Part shown: positions 9,054 to 18,413 of the stretch, one piece after another
Numbering within the stretch: the stretch's first letter is position 1
Layout: the number at the start of each line of letters is the position of its first letter
Source of the DNA: Parasulfitobacter algicola
GTDB lineage: Bacteria > Pseudomonadota > Alphaproteobacteria > Rhodobacterales > Rhodobacteraceae
NCBI RefSeq assembly: GCF_013315265.1
Contig: NZ_JABUFE010000002.1
Location: forward strand, 62,001-126,000
DNA length: 64,000 nucleotides
Direction of reading: 5' to 3'
Translations under genes and position numbers: made by a program
Notes under the pieces: generated by a model
Seen by the model: only the letters and a program-made list of their open reading frames with translations
What the model was told of the DNA's origin: nothing
The model's database searches: none

Positions 9054-9860
9054 ATGGACGAACGAAAAACATACGAAAAAATGATCCCTCGAAGTGAGCG
9101 TAACTTTCTAGAGCAGGCACTTGGCATGGAATCAGGTTATGTTCTCGACTTCAGCGAAAAGACATTTAACGAGTTTTTTTATGAAACTGTTGCTATCGAT
9201 CCAGATTACGAGGCGCATCTTTTCAACGGACGTGGCACGTCTAAAGCAAATCGCTTCCGCGCCTTCATTGAACACAGCAATCCATCCACCGTCGCTAAGC
9301 TTTTGCGAGAGATCTGGGAGTATCGTGCTAGTCTTGAGTATTGGCCTCCCTCGTCTGATGAAGAAAAAATGCGCCATAGTTTCTTTTCGACAATTGCGCG
9401 TATTGAGGGTCGGTCGGATATGATAGATACATCCGCAATTGAAGCATTTGAACCAAATGAAACCCTTGAAGAGCTTGTTGCGTCTATTCGACGTGATCTG
9501 GATGCAAAAAAGCCTCAGGCAGGCATTGATCGACTTCATACCTACTGCATGAAGCGATTTGCGTCTCTTGTTAGAAAGCGTGGAGGCGGAGAATGTGGCA
9601 AAGACGATCCACTCCACTCTCGTGTCGGAAAATATGTCAATCTACTGCGGACGCAAAATAACCTTACCCCCATGTCCGAAAGAATTATGCGAAGTTCTAT
9701 CAGCGTCTTCGAGGCCATGAATCCTATTCGTAATGATCGCTCCTTCGCGCACGACAATCCAGATCTTGTTGAGATGGAGGAGGCTCGCTTCATTTTTGAT
9801 AGCGTTACAGCATTCCTGCGCTACTCAAAGGCAGTTGATGGGCGTCACTTCGAAGATTAA
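9054..9860 (+). CDS. Abortive infection protein, AbiJ-NTD-like domain plus Abi-C/HEPN nuclease domain
   Basis: A 268-residue single-gene defence candidate. Residues ~34-90 resemble the N-terminal domains found on AbiJ-type proteins: FNEFFYE, then a GTSKANRFRAF core and a LLREIWEYR helix. The C-terminal half matches Abi-C (abortive infection C-terminus), a HEPN relative, with RNDRSFAH at 226-233 giving the R-x6-H active-site motif of HEPN ribonucleases. The inferred role is RNA cleavage and growth arrest on phage infection. ATG 9054 is preferred over an in-frame TTG at 9045. Base composition is visibly more AT-rich than both neighbours, which suggests transfer. I see no antitoxin gene beside it. 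Confidence 0.75.
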   Translation: MDERKTYEKMIPRSERNFLEQALGMESGYVLDFSEKTFNEFFYETVAIDPDYEAHLFNGRGTSKANRFRAFIEHSNPSTVAKLLREIWEYRASLEYWPPSSDEEKMRHSFFSTIARIEGRSDMIDTSAIEAFEPNETLEELVASIRRDLDAKKPQAGIDRLHTYCMKRFASLVRKRGGGECGKDDPLHSRVGKYVNLLRTQNNLTPMSERIMRSSISVFEAMNPIRNDRSFAHDNPDLVEMEEARFIFDSVTAFLRYSKAVDGRHFED

Positions 9861-9899
9861 GAGAATACTGTGGATTGCTGTGATCTGACATTTAGTAGA

Positions 9900-9926
9900 G
9901 CGGGGTGGAAACACTCTCTACCCCGC
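9900..9926 (+). terminator. Hairpin after the HEPN defence gene
   Basis: GCGGGGT and ACCCCGC form a perfect 7-bp stem around a 13-base loop, 40 bases past the stop. It lacks a T tract, so Rho-independent termination is only possible. Confidence 0.4.
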
Positions 9927-10093
9927 AAAACTGCCGCAACTTCCCTCTATCGGGCTGTGTAGTTAAAATCAGCCTAATCGCCCATCAGGCTCCACTCTCC
10001 CGCAATAAAAATCGTTCTGAAGCGATGTTGAAATCGTGTTAAGTGATGTTTGATCAAACACGCATGCATCATACCGATGAAGGAGCCTTGTTG

Positions 10094-10900
10094 ATGTCAG
10101 AAAACAGTGCAGTCGGGCAGTTCAAAACGCAGTCGGATATCATGGATCCGGCGCGGGGTGCGGCGTTGCTGACCGTTTTGGGACAGGACGGCAATATCAG
10201 GGCTGGCGATGCGTTGCCGCCGTTTTTTCATCAGGCCTATTTCTGGGATGTTCAGGCACAGGATGACCTGGGGCGGGATGGGCACCCGGGGCTTGGGGGC
10301 TTTATCCCCAATTTGGATTTGCCGCGGCGGATGTGGGCCGGTGGTCGGATCGAATTCAAACGCCCGTTGATTGCAGGAATGCCTGCTGAAAAACGCGTGA
10401 CAATCGAAAATATCACACGGAAAACAGGGCGGTCGGGTCCGTTGGGCTTTGTGACTTTGCGCCATGAGATTTGGCAAGGTGAGGCGCTTTGCGTGACCGA
10501 GCGGCAGGATCTTGTTTATCGTAATGATCCGACGGAGCGGGACGCGCAAATTGACCCGCCACCTGCGCCAGACGGGCATATCGTTGATCGCGTGAATTTC
10601 GGACCAACCCAGTTGTTTCGATATTCTGCGCTGACCTTCAACGGGCACCGCATTCATTATGATCTGGATTATTGTCGCAAGGTCGAAGGCTATGCCGGGC
10701 TGGTCGTGCATGGCCCGTTACTGGCACAGCATCTTATCTTGATGTGTCAGGCAAAGCTGGGAGCCCTGTCCAGTTTTGATTTTCGCGCCACAGCTCCATT
10801 GTTGGATTTTGAAACCGCCCAGATGGGCTGGAAAGACGGCAAAGCCTGGATCAAAGGGCCGGATGAGCGGTTGTGCATGACAGCCCGCGCGACATCATAG
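10094..10900 (+). CDS. MaoC/HTD2-like hot-dog dehydratase (mesaconyl-C4-CoA hydratase-like)
   Basis: 268 residues with a double hot-dog arrangement. The N-terminal FAS1-like dehydratase half includes GRIEFKRPLIAGMP and the C-terminal half has the conserved HYDLDYCRKVEGYAGLVVHGPL block found in itaconyl/mesaconyl-C4-CoA hydratases and HTD2. It probably hydrates an enoyl-CoA; the substrate is not decidable here. The start at 10094 was chosen because AGGAG (10081-10085) sits 8 bases upstream; the open frame back to 10043 has no ribosome site. Its last 6 bases overlap the convergent mnmC-oxidase gene. Confidence 0.8.
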   Translation: MSENSAVGQFKTQSDIMDPARGAALLTVLGQDGNIRAGDALPPFFHQAYFWDVQAQDDLGRDGHPGLGGFIPNLDLPRRMWAGGRIEFKRPLIAGMPAEKRVTIENITRKTGRSGPLGFVTLRHEIWQGEALCVTERQDLVYRNDPTERDAQIDPPPAPDGHIVDRVNFGPTQLFRYSALTFNGHRIHYDLDYCRKVEGYAGLVVHGPLLAQHLILMCQAKLGALSSFDFRATAPLLDFETAQMGWKDGKAWIKGPDERLCMTARATS

Positions 10901-11932
10901 ATTATCGGTCACGTTGAACCCTGTGGGGATGATATCGCGGGCCTCTAGGATCAGATCGGCCATGACCTGCCCCACTTTGGGCGCCATGCCGAAGCCGATT
11001 TTGAAGCCGCCATTTGCGATAAAATCCCCTTTGCGCAGGGGGTGATGACCCAACATCGGCGCGCGGCTTTTGGCACGGGGGCGCACGCTGGCCCATCGTT
11101 CGATTATCGGCGCATTGCGCAGCACGGGAAAGCTGTGGACCGCCCGAGCGATGATATCATTCAACTGCGCATCGGTTGACCGTGGGTCGTCAAATTCCCG
11201 TTCTGACGTGGATCCGATGGCGACCGTCCCATTGTGATGGGGCACGATATGTAGGGCATCCGCAAACAGCTGCGGCGTGTCACGGGCATCGAATTGCAGC
11301 AGTGCGGCTTGCCCTTTGACACCGTTGCCGATGGGTTTTCCCATATCATGCGATAACTCCAACAGCCCATGGTATCCGGTGGCCCAAATAGTGGGGCCAT
11401 TTGTGTCAGGTGCCTGTGTCACGATCTGCCCGCCCAGATTTTCAACAGCGCGGGCCAGCGCACGGGTGGCGTGCCGTGGATGGATGCGGGCGGATAGCGT
11501 GTCATGGATCAGATATCCGGTGGCGCTTTGCGGGGCCCAATCGGCATGATCAGAGTGTGGTACGATCTGCCACGTCGCCCGGCCTTGCCACAGGTCGGCG
11601 GCCCCCTGCACCCTGACGCGCGCCAGTTCAACAGCGCGATCATCGGGCAAGGGCTGCAGCCGCCCTGTCCGCGCATATCCGGTGGGCAGACCAGAATGGG
11701 ATTGCACCTGCGCCCAATAATCCTGCGCCATGATCAGGCTATCGAACTGAAACGCTTTTTTTTCATTCCAGTTTTCAGGTGTATGGGGGGCCAGTGCGCC
11801 AACAATGCCACCACTGGCACCTGCGGCCACACCATTGGGATCAACAACACACACCCTGGCACCCCGCAGCATACAGGCATAGGCGACGGACAAACCGAAT
11901 ATACCTGCACCGCGTATCGTCACATCAGCCAT
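10895..11932 (-). CDS. FAD-dependent oxidoreductase, MnmC oxidase-domain type
   Basis: 345 residues of the DAO superfamily. The N-terminus has a dinucleotide fold, GAGIFG at 8-13 with the ribose-binding Asp at 31, then AAGASGGIVGALAPH, a flavin motif shared with the MnmC C-terminal domain. The C-terminus ends with NGGFKIGFGMAPKVGQ. In enterobacteria MnmC fuses a methyltransferase to this FAD domain, which converts cmnm5(s2)U to nm5(s2)U at tRNA position 34. Here the methyltransferase is the divergent neighbour at 11990, so a split MnmC pair is the best reading. ATG 11932 is preferred over TTG 11938. Confidence 0.8.
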   Translation of the reverse strand: MADVTIRGAGIFGLSVAYACMLRGARVCVVDPNGVAAGASGGIVGALAPHTPENWNEKKAFQFDSLIMAQDYWAQVQSHSGLPTGYARTGRLQPLPDDRAVELARVRVQGAADLWQGRATWQIVPHSDHADWAPQSATGYLIHDTLSARIHPRHATRALARAVENLGGQIVTQAPDTNGPTIWATGYHGLLELSHDMGKPIGNGVKGQAALLQFDARDTPQLFADALHIVPHHNGTVAIGSTSEREFDDPRSTDAQLNDIIARAVHSFPVLRNAPIIERWASVRPRAKSRAPMLGHHPLRKGDFIANGGFKIGFGMAPKVGQVMADLILEARDIIPTGFNVTDNL

Positions 11933-11989
11933 TGCCAAGACCTGATCCCCACTTCATTGTTTCGTAACGCTTTAAAGGACACAGCGACG

Positions 11990-12649
11990 ATGAACCAGAC
12001 AGCAGATTTGGACTGGCGGGATGGTAAAACCCCGATTTCCCGGCGCTTTGATGATCCTTATTTTTCATTGGAAAACGGTCTGGCCGAAACGCAGCATGTG
12101 TTTTTGCATGGCAATGATCTGCCCGCACGGTTCCGCGATGGATTTCAGGTTGCAGAATTGGGGTTTGGAACGGGTCTGAACTTTTTGGTCGCGTGGCAGG
12201 CATGGCGTGCAGCGAATGTTCAAGGCGTGCTGCATTTCACATCATTCGAGGCTTTTCCGATGGACTCAAACGACATGCGCAAGGCGCTGCACGCCTTTCC
12301 CGATTTGACAGACCTGGCAGACCAGATGGTGCAGGCGCTTGAGGACGATAATGATCTGGGTGATGCGCGGCTGACAGTGATCCATGGGGACGCGCGCCGG
12401 ACACTTGCAGATTGGGATGGGGCTGCGGATGCCTGGTTTCTGGATGGGTTTTCGCCCGCCAAGAACCCCGAATTATGGCAACCTGACTTGCTGGCTAATG
12501 TCGCACGGCATACGCGTCTGGGTGGAACGGCTGCGACCTATACCGCCGCAGGGGCGGTGCGGCGTGCTTTGCAGGATGCCGGGTTTGAAGTCACGCGCAC
12601 CACAGGATACGGACGCAAGCGGCACATGACACAAGCGGTTCTGGCATGA
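11990..12649 (+). CDS. mnmD: tRNA 5-aminomethyl-2-thiouridine methyltransferase (stand-alone MnmD)
   Basis: 219 residues, the size of a free-standing MnmD. The SAM-binding loop is ELGFGTGLN at 56-64 and the family signature LDGFSPAKNPELW lies at 151-163. It methylates nm5(s2)U at the wobble position of tRNAs to mnm5(s2)U. AAAGGA (11974-11979) is 10 bases before the ATG; the longer open frame back to 11504 runs through the antisense of the oxidase gene and is spurious. Its stop overlaps the next start as ATGA, so it is coupled to the EamA permease. The divergent neighbour supplies the FAD half of MnmC. Confidence 0.92.
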   Translation: MNQTADLDWRDGKTPISRRFDDPYFSLENGLAETQHVFLHGNDLPARFRDGFQVAELGFGTGLNFLVAWQAWRAANVQGVLHFTSFEAFPMDSNDMRKALHAFPDLTDLADQMVQALEDDNDLGDARLTVIHGDARRTLADWDGAADAWFLDGFSPAKNPELWQPDLLANVARHTRLGGTAATYTAAGAVRRALQDAGFEVTRTTGYGRKRHMTQAVLA

Positions 12650-13515
12650 CGACACAGAACACGAAACTGGGGATCATTTTGATGATCGCCACAACATTCG
12701 TTTTCGCGGTGCAAGACGGCATTTCACGGTATCTGGCCAGTGAATACAATGTGCTGATGATTGTCATGATCCGCTATTGGTTCTTTGCGGCTTTTGTCAT
12801 CGCAGTGGCAGGCCGATCAGCGGGCGGCATCAAAAAGGCCGCAGCCACCCGGCAACCGTTTCTGCAGGCGTTTCGCGGGTTTCTTCTGGCGGCGGAAATC
12901 TGTGTGATGGTGTTGGCGTTCGTTTTGCTGGGGCTTGTTGAAAGCCATGCGATATTTGCCTGTTACCCGTTGCTGATTGCCGCGTTATCCGGGCCGATCC
13001 TGGGTGAAAAGGTCGGTTGGCGACGGTGGGTCGCAATCGGGATCGGTTTTTTGGGTGTGCTGATCATCCTGCAACCTGGGATCAAGGTCTTTTCCCCATC
13101 GGCCATCGTTGCCGTGATATCGGCGCTTATGTTTGCGCTTTACGGTTTGCTGACCCGGTATGCCGCCCGCCAGGACAGTGCGGCCACCAGCTTTTTCTGG
13201 ACGGGCACGACCGGGGCCATTTTGATGACCTGTATCGGCGTTTGGTATTGGGAACCGATGACCGCCTATGACTGGCGCTGGATGGGCGCGCTTTGCATCA
13301 CTGGCGCGCTTGGGCATTTTCTGCTGATCAAATGTTATGAGGTGGCCGAGGCCAGTGCCGTTCAGCCCTTTGCCTATCTACAACTTGTTTTTGCATCCAT
13401 CATCGGGTTGACGCTGTTTCAGGAAGAGCTTGAAACCAATGTGGCCATCGGGGCGGCGATTGTCGTCGGCGCGGGGCTGTTTACCTTATATCGTTCTCGG
13501 CAGACGTCGGACTAA
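12646..13515 (+). CDS. EamA/DMT family permease
   Basis: 289 residues with ten predicted membrane helices in two EamA repeats: one begins at LGIILMIATTFVFAVQDG, the second near SAIVAVISALMFALYGLL. The typical mid-protein ILGEKVGWRRWVAIGIGFLGV and the C-terminal LQLVFASIIG and LFQEELETN motifs are present. Members export amino acids, nucleosides or other metabolites; the substrate here is unknown. It overlaps mnmD by the 4 bases ATGA, implying one transcript. Its last 35 bases overlap the convergent slt gene. Confidence 0.88.
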   Translation: MTTQNTKLGIILMIATTFVFAVQDGISRYLASEYNVLMIVMIRYWFFAAFVIAVAGRSAGGIKKAAATRQPFLQAFRGFLLAAEICVMVLAFVLLGLVESHAIFACYPLLIAALSGPILGEKVGWRRWVAIGIGFLGVLIILQPGIKVFSPSAIVAVISALMFALYGLLTRYAARQDSAATSFFWTGTTGAILMTCIGVWYWEPMTAYDWRWMGALCITGALGHFLLIKCYEVAEASAVQPFAYLQLVFASIIGLTLFQEELETNVAIGAAIVVGAGLFTLYRSRQTSD

Positions 13516-15499
13516 GCTGCGTTGCCGGCGACAATTGTTCTGGCCGCGCACGGGGCCGTACAACAGCTTTGGCGCCGATCAATTCTTCCATAAACCGCAG
13601 ATTTTGTGGCTGTCCGGTCAATTGCGCGCGGTAGACGGGCAAGGATTCCATCACTCGCATCACATAGTTCCGGGTTTCGCGAAACTCAATGTGTTCGATC
13701 CAGTCGATTACATCCACTTCGCCAATTCTGGGGTCACCCCGTTCATCCATCCATCGCAACGGGCGGCTTGGCCCGGCATTATAAGCAGCCGCAACCATTA
13801 CATTGGACGGGCCAAAAATATCTGTCAGATCACGCAGATAGGCCGTGCCAAGTATGGCGTTATACACAGCATCCGACAATCTGGCGGTTGTGTGGGTCAA
13901 TTCAAGATCTGCTGCGACCGCCTTGGCAGTGGCTGGCATCAACTGCATCAAGCCGCGCGCGCCGACCTGACTGCGCACGGACGGGTCAAATTCGCTTTCG
14001 CGACGTGCAATGGCCAGCGCCAGTTCAGGGGCAACAGGGATGTCTGCATCCATCAGCGGGTGCAGTGGAAACAATGCAGAGGGCACCGTGACACCGCCGC
14101 GCGATGCGCGCTTGCCAATCATAACGGACAAATGCGGTTGGTCTTCCTGCTGCAAAAACAGGGCCAATTGCGCGACACCCTGATCATCCAGACTTTCCGC
14201 CAGATGGGTCAAAAAGACCTCGGCCAGGCTGATGTGGCCCGCGTCCATCAAAATGCGCCCCGCTGCAAAGACAGAACTGTCCGCGAAAGGCATATCGCCT
14301 TGTGTGGGCCGGTTCGCCAGCGCGGGGTCCATGGGCAGGCTTAGGCGTTCGGCTGCCAGAAGCCCATAAAAACTGGTCTGATGTTGTGCGCCATCTGCAT
14401 AGGCACGACCTGCGGCTTGCGGATCGCCCGCCGCTTCATACGCACGCCCCAACCAATATCCGGCCCGTCCACGGGAAATGGGCGATGAAACCGCATCGGA
14501 AAAGCGTTGAAAGTGATTCACGGCCACTTGCGGACGGTTCAGTTTACGCAAAGCGATATAACCCGCCAGCCATTCCAGATCCGCAAAATTGGACCCAGCT
14601 TTCAGGTGATGCGCGCTGGCCAGATCATATGCACGTGCGGCGTTCCCCTGCCGCATTTCCTGACGCGCTAATAAACGCCTGCGATTGGCCCATTCTTCTG
14701 GCAAACCCAACCCTTCGGCGGTTTTTGATTGGTCCAGAATAATCTGCATTGCACCGGCGCGCATGCCTTTCTTGATGCGCCACTCAAACCGGGCATGGGC
14801 CAGACCTGCGTCTGCTTGCAGGTCTTCTGGCACGGCTTTGATCAGATCATCCACGCCTGGCATGTTTCGTTGCAGGGCGATGCGTGCCTTGGCAAGGGCG
14901 GTTTGATCTTTACCCATCAGCGGTAGCAGACGTTCAGCTTCGACCAGACGCCCCCGCCACAATAGCATATCAAGCCGCTCGGTATGATGCGGGGCCAGTA
15001 GTTTGGTGTTTTGCGTCAGAAAGGTCGCGAATTCCGCCTTGGTCAATGTCATCGTTTTCCAGGCATGAACGACCATCTGATCGCCGGTTTCTTGGTCACC
15101 CGTCGCACGCAAGGCAATGGCAAGACGTAACATACCGTGACCTGTTTGCGGCGGTTGGTCTTTAAAATAGGCTAAAACCTGATCAGGTGGCGTTGATGGA
15201 GCCAGTGTTTGTTCACCGATCCGCCGAAGTCGCTGCAATCCGGGCCAATCAGGATGATTTTGCAAAAAGCGATTCGTCTCGGCCAGCGTGCCGCCGTCTT
15301 CGCGCAAGCGGCGCCATTCAACGATATCGGCAAGGATCGTGCTGCGCTTTTCAGCACTTTCACGCGCTTTGTCCCAATCGCCTTGATTTATTGCCCGAAA
15401 CGCGGCCAGCAATGCCACGCCATCACGCCGATCCTGCGCAGTCGCAGGTGCTGTGGCAAGTACGATAAACAACATTGAAACAAGGGGAAAAAAGCGCAT
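13481..15499 (-). CDS. Soluble lytic murein transglycosylase, Slt70-like
   Basis: 672 residues, close to Slt70 size. An N-terminal signal peptide ends near TAPATA. A long helical superhelix (~30-480) forms the U-domain typical of Slt70. The C-terminal catalytic domain starts with ARRESEFDPS, whose Glu at about 501 is the single catalytic acid, followed by the family motifs GARGLMQLMP and AAYNAGP. It cleaves peptidoglycan glycan strands exolytically in the periplasm. It is divergent from dapA, itself a peptidoglycan precursor gene, and overlaps the permease gene tail to tail. Confidence 0.92.
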   Translation of the reverse strand: MRFFPLVSMLFIVLATAPATAQDRRDGVALLAAFRAINQGDWDKARESAEKRSTILADIVEWRRLREDGGTLAETNRFLQNHPDWPGLQRLRRIGEQTLAPSTPPDQVLAYFKDQPPQTGHGMLRLAIALRATGDQETGDQMVVHAWKTMTLTKAEFATFLTQNTKLLAPHHTERLDMLLWRGRLVEAERLLPLMGKDQTALAKARIALQRNMPGVDDLIKAVPEDLQADAGLAHARFEWRIKKGMRAGAMQIILDQSKTAEGLGLPEEWANRRRLLARQEMRQGNAARAYDLASAHHLKAGSNFADLEWLAGYIALRKLNRPQVAVNHFQRFSDAVSSPISRGRAGYWLGRAYEAAGDPQAAGRAYADGAQHQTSFYGLLAAERLSLPMDPALANRPTQGDMPFADSSVFAAGRILMDAGHISLAEVFLTHLAESLDDQGVAQLALFLQQEDQPHLSVMIGKRASRGGVTVPSALFPLHPLMDADIPVAPELALAIARRESEFDPSVRSQVGARGLMQLMPATAKAVAADLELTHTTARLSDAVYNAILGTAYLRDLTDIFGPSNVMVAAAYNAGPSRPLRWMDERGDPRIGEVDVIDWIEHIEFRETRNYVMRVMESLPVYRAQLTGQPQNLRFMEELIGAKAVVRPRARPEQLSPATQLSPTSAENDIR

Positions 15500-15653
15500 T
15501 CAAAGCCCGGTCAGACAACAGCGATCATGCAAGAGTACTCTGCAATCTCTGGACATCAAACCCTAATCTTGGCAATTGGGCCTTTGGCGGCTAGGGTCCG
15601 CCGCATTAACGGGGCGAAATTGCCCGTAACATGAAAAGAAAAGGAAGCGTGTC

Positions 15654-16526
15654 ATGATCAAAGGGTCTCTACCTGCCCTCGTCACGCCGTTCGCGGACGG
15701 CCAGTTGGATCTGGATACGCTGAAAAAGCTGGTCGAGTGGCATATTGAACAGGGAAGTCGCGGGATTGTGCCGGTCGGAACAACTGGCGAAAGCCCGACG
15801 CTAAGCCATACTGAGCATGACACCGTTGTCGAAACGGTCGTAAAAGCTGTGAATGGTCGGGTTCCGGTCATTGCTGGTGCCGGATCAAACAATACGATCG
15901 AAACCGTGCGACTGGTCAATCAGGCCAAAGCCGTGGGCGCAGACGCGGCCTTGGTCGTGACGCCATATTACAATAAACCGACGCAGCGCGGGCTGATCGA
16001 ACATTATATGGCAGCCGCAGACTGTGGCCTGCCGATCATAATCTATAACATCCCCGGTCGGTCCGTCGTGGACATGTCGCCCGATACAATGGGCAAGCTG
16101 GCAGAACATCCAATGATCGTCGGCGTTAAGGATGCCACCGGCGACATCACACGCGTCAGCTATCAACGCCAGACCTGCGGTAAGGATTTTGTGCAAGTGT
16201 CGGGCGAAGATGCATCCGCCCTTGGGTTTAACGCGCATGGTGGGGTTGGATGCATTTCGGTTACGGCTAATGTTGCGCCCAAGCTTTGTGCGGAATTTCA
16301 GGCCGCGACGCTTGCGGGCGATTATACAAAGGCACTGGACTATCAAGATCGCCTGATGCCGTTGCACCACGCGATCTTTCTTGAGCCTGGTCTGGTTGGT
16401 GCAAAATACGGATTGTCCCTGTTGGGGCTATGCCGGGAGGAGGTCCGCAGCCCGCTGACTGCGTTGTCCGATGGCACCAAGCTGGTGATCAAGGACGCGA
16501 TGATTCATGCGGGTCTGATCAACTAG
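15654..16526 (+). CDS. dapA: 4-hydroxy-tetrahydrodipicolinate synthase
   Basis: 290 residues, standard length for DapA. It condenses pyruvate and aspartate semialdehyde in the lysine/meso-diaminopimelate pathway. The Schiff-base lysine is K159 in VGVKDATGD, the acid/base tyrosine Y131 in [10 protein letters not shown], and the GTTGE loop lies at 42-46. Substrate-binding R136 follows in the same motif. AAGGAAG ends 6 bases before the ATG. A terminator follows the stop. It lies divergent to slt and 1.2 kb upstream of smpB, from which it is separated here by a small gene and a LysR regulator. Confidence 0.97.
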   Translation: MIKGSLPALVTPFADGQLDLDTLKKLVEWHIEQGSRGIVPVGTTGESPTLSHTEHDTVVETVVKAVNGRVPVIAGAGSNNTIETVRLVNQAKAVGADAALVVTPYYNKPTQRGLIEHYMAAADCGLPIIIYNIPGRSVVDMSPDTMGKLAEHPMIVGVKDATGDITRVSYQRQTCGKDFVQVSGEDASALGFNAHGGVGCISVTANVAPKLCAEFQAATLAGDYTKALDYQDRLMPLHHAIFLEPGLVGAKYGLSLLGLCREEVRSPLTALSDGTKLVIKDAMIHAGLIN

Positions 16527-16531
16527 CGATA

Positions 16532-16560
16532 CGGGCCGCCCTTACAGGACGGCCCGGTTT
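16532..16560 (+). terminator. Terminator hairpin after dapA
   Basis: CGGGCCGCC pairs with GGACGGCCCG (one bulged A) and is followed by TTT. It sits between dapA and the convergent small ORF and may serve both strands. Confidence 0.65.
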
Positions 16561-16718
16561 CACCACATCCCGGTGTATTTGTTCCAGCGGCGCAAAAATT
16601 CTGCGTCGGCTTTTCTGTTTTCTTCCCTACGACGGCGACGTTCGTCATAATCCAGCGACAGGTCGTGACGTTTGTTTCGAGTGGCGACCATCATCGCGTC
16701 TGCAATTACGGTAAGCAT
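16560..16718 (-). CDS. Small basic protein of unknown function
   Basis: 52 residues. The start at 16718 is well supported: AGGAG lies 8 bases upstream, while the open frame to 16766 has no ribosome site. The N-terminus is hydrophobic (MLTVIADAMMVAT), the middle highly charged with an RRRRREE run, and the end aromatic (RRWNKYTGMW). I do not recognise the family; the size and arginine-rich middle recall DUF1127-type small proteins but the motif is not clear. It is divergent from the LysR gene, an arrangement typical of a regulator and its target. Confidence 0.6.
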   Translation of the reverse strand: MLTVIADAMMVATRNKRHDLSLDYDERRRRREENRKADAEFLRRWNKYTGMW

Positions 16719-16801
16719 CGGGACATCTCCTTTTTTATCCGATGAATTAAAGCTAGCAGTTGCCACCGCTTTGACCGAGTCACGAATATTATTGATCTGT
16801 A

Positions 16802-16810
16802 AGTTAAACT
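16802..16810. promoter_or_regulatory. Possible LysR-type operator in the divergent intergenic region
   Basis: AGTTAAACT, a small dyad inside an AT-rich stretch 17 bases before the LysR start. LysR proteins often bind AT-rich dyads of the T-N11-A kind in such gaps. No functional evidence. Confidence 0.25.
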
Positions 16811-16826
16811 AACATTTAATAAGATC

Positions 16827-17699
16827 ATGACGATTGACTGGCGCATTATACCATCACTTTCAGCCCTAAGGGCATTTGAGGCCGCAGCCCGACTTGAAAG
16901 TTTGACTGACGCAGCAAATACCTTGAACGTCACCCATGCAGCGATTTCACAACACATCAGGACCTTAGAGGCCAATCTGGAAACCAGCCTGATGATCCGA
17001 CAAGGCCGCAAGATGGAATTAACCGAAGACGGTCGACGTTTGGCCACCGCTCTGGCCACCGGCTTTGGTCATATCGCAGACGAAATTACAGCGATGAAAG
17101 CCAGCAGCGCGGCGGCTCCACTTAAGGTTTCTGTGACGGCATCGCTGGCTGAACACTGGCTGATGCCGCGCTTGGGCGCGTTCTGGACCAAATATCCAGA
17201 TATTGAGATTTCGCTAACGCCGTCGCCCGCGTTGGTTGATCTGAAGCAAGACGGGTTTGATTTGGCCCTGCGGTACGGACGCGGACATTGGCCGCCTTAT
17301 GAGGCCGAAAAACTGGTTTCAGCCAACTTTATTATGATTGCACATCCCGATGTTGCCAATACACAGCACAAAGACGGCAGTTGGCCCAAAAATACTCGTT
17401 GGTTCATAGAGAGCAAAGGCAAGGAACATCAGAAATGGGAAAAAGTGCATCGTATGATGTATGAAGACCATTCCGTTACGGTTTATGATACAATCCAAAT
17501 GGTTTTATCTGCTGTGCGTGCTGGATATGGCTTATCTGTTCAACCAAAAGCGATTTTGGAACATGACTTGGTAACAGGTCAACTTGTGGCCATTGAAGAA
17601 CAAGCCGATCCCGACCTGAACTATTATATCGTCACGCGCAAAGGGCATCAGTCGAAAAATCTGCAAACCTTTGTGCGATGGTTAAGGCAAAGCGCGTAA
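16827..17699 (+). CDS. LysR family transcriptional regulator (GcvA-like)
   Basis: 290 residues. The N-terminal winged helix-turn-helix runs from about residue 10 ([20 protein letters not shown]) through [14 protein letters not shown] to [13 protein letters not shown] periplasmic-binding-like effector domain follows from ~95, with [11 protein letters not shown] typical of the GcvA/AmpR-like branch and [11 protein letters not shown]-type residues later (here [11 protein letters not shown]). The effector and targets are unknown. It is divergent from a 52-residue protein across ~110 bases and may control it and itself. Confidence 0.9.
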   Translation: MTIDWRIIPSLSALRAFEAAARLESLTDAANTLNVTHAAISQHIRTLEANLETSLMIRQGRKMELTEDGRRLATALATGFGHIADEITAMKASSAAAPLKVSVTASLAEHWLMPRLGAFWTKYPDIEISLTPSPALVDLKQDGFDLALRYGRGHWPPYEAEKLVSANFIMIAHPDVANTQHKDGSWPKNTRWFIESKGKEHQKWEKVHRMMYEDHSVTVYDTIQMVLSAVRAGYGLSVQPKAILEHDLVTGQLVAIEEQADPDLNYYIVTRKGHQSKNLQTFVRWLRQSA

Positions 17700-17742
17700 T
17701 AGCTCTTGGATACAGATACCAAATTCCCTATATCGCAACGCT

Positions 17743-18219
17743 ATGGCACAGACAAAAACAGATCCTAATTACAAAGTAATCGCCGAAAATCGGCGTGCGC
17801 GGTACGATTATGCGATCGAGGAAGATTTGGAAGTCGGCATCATGCTGATGGGGTCCGAGGTAAAATCGCTGCGCGGCGGTCAGGCCAATATTGCAGAAAG
17901 CTATGTTGCTGTTGAAAATGGCGAATTGTGGCTGACCAACAGCTATGTGCCCCTGTATTCCCAAGCCAAAACCTTTGGTCATGAGGAACGCCGTAAAAGA
18001 AAGCTGTTGGCGTCAAGACGGGAAGTTGCGCGAATGTGGCAGGCGACTTCAAGGCAAGGCATGACAATCGTGCCATTGGTTATGTATTTCAATCACAAAG
18101 GTCTTGTGAAATTGAAAATCGGTATCGCGAAAGGCAAAAAGAATGTCGACAAGCGCGCCACTGAAGCCAAACGTGACTGGGGGCGGCAAAAACAGCGTTT
18201 GCTACGCCATGGGGATTAG
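17743..18219 (+). CDS. smpB: SsrA-binding protein SmpB
   Basis: 158 residues, complete. SmpB binds tmRNA and brings it to stalled ribosomes for trans-translation. Diagnostic blocks are [11 protein letters not shown] at the N-terminus, [25 protein letters not shown], the [12 protein letters not shown] helix and the C-terminal [15 protein letters not shown] tail that enters the A site and mRNA channel. No convincing ribosome site precedes the ATG. I found no tmRNA gene in the window; alphaproteobacteria use a permuted two-piece tmRNA that may lie elsewhere. Confidence 0.97.
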   Translation: MAQTKTDPNYKVIAENRRARYDYAIEEDLEVGIMLMGSEVKSLRGGQANIAESYVAVENGELWLTNSYVPLYSQAKTFGHEERRKRKLLASRREVARMWQATSRQGMTIVPLVMYFNHKGLVKLKIGIAKGKKNVDKRATEAKRDWGRQKQRLLRHGD

Positions 18220-18248
18220 GGCGCGCTTTGACATTTTTGAATGATGCT

Positions 18249-18413
18249 TCACTTTGTGTTTCCGTGACTGTCTGTATCCGCAGCCAGTGATGATTTTTCA
18301 CTGTTCGGATTTTCTTTCTTTTCGACAACCTGTTTTTTGCTGGTTAAAGCAAAAATAATAACGGCTGCGAATGTGACACCAGCCAAGCCGAGTATTAGTA
18401 CATCTATGGTCAT
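18249..18413 (-). CDS. Small single-pass membrane protein under a stress promoter
   Basis: 54 residues. One transmembrane helix (~4-24, VLILGLAGVTFAAVIIFAL) is followed by a hydrophilic Lys/Glu/Ser-rich tail. GAGGAG lies 7 bases before the ATG at 18413, deciding against the longer frame to 18491. An exact EcfG-type promoter (GGAAC-N16-CGTT) lies 36-60 bases upstream, so membership in the general stress regulon is likely. Function unknown. It is convergent with smpB and marks the left edge of the stress island. Confidence 0.65.
   Translation of the reverse strand: MTIDVLILGLAGVTFAAVIIFALTSKKQVVEKKENPNSEKSSLAADTDSHGNTK

Noticed and set aside
11504-11989. Upstream extension of the mnmD frame (162 codons)
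   Set aside because: It is antisense to the FAD oxidoreductase, has no MnmD similarity, and a proper ribosome site precedes the ATG at 11990.
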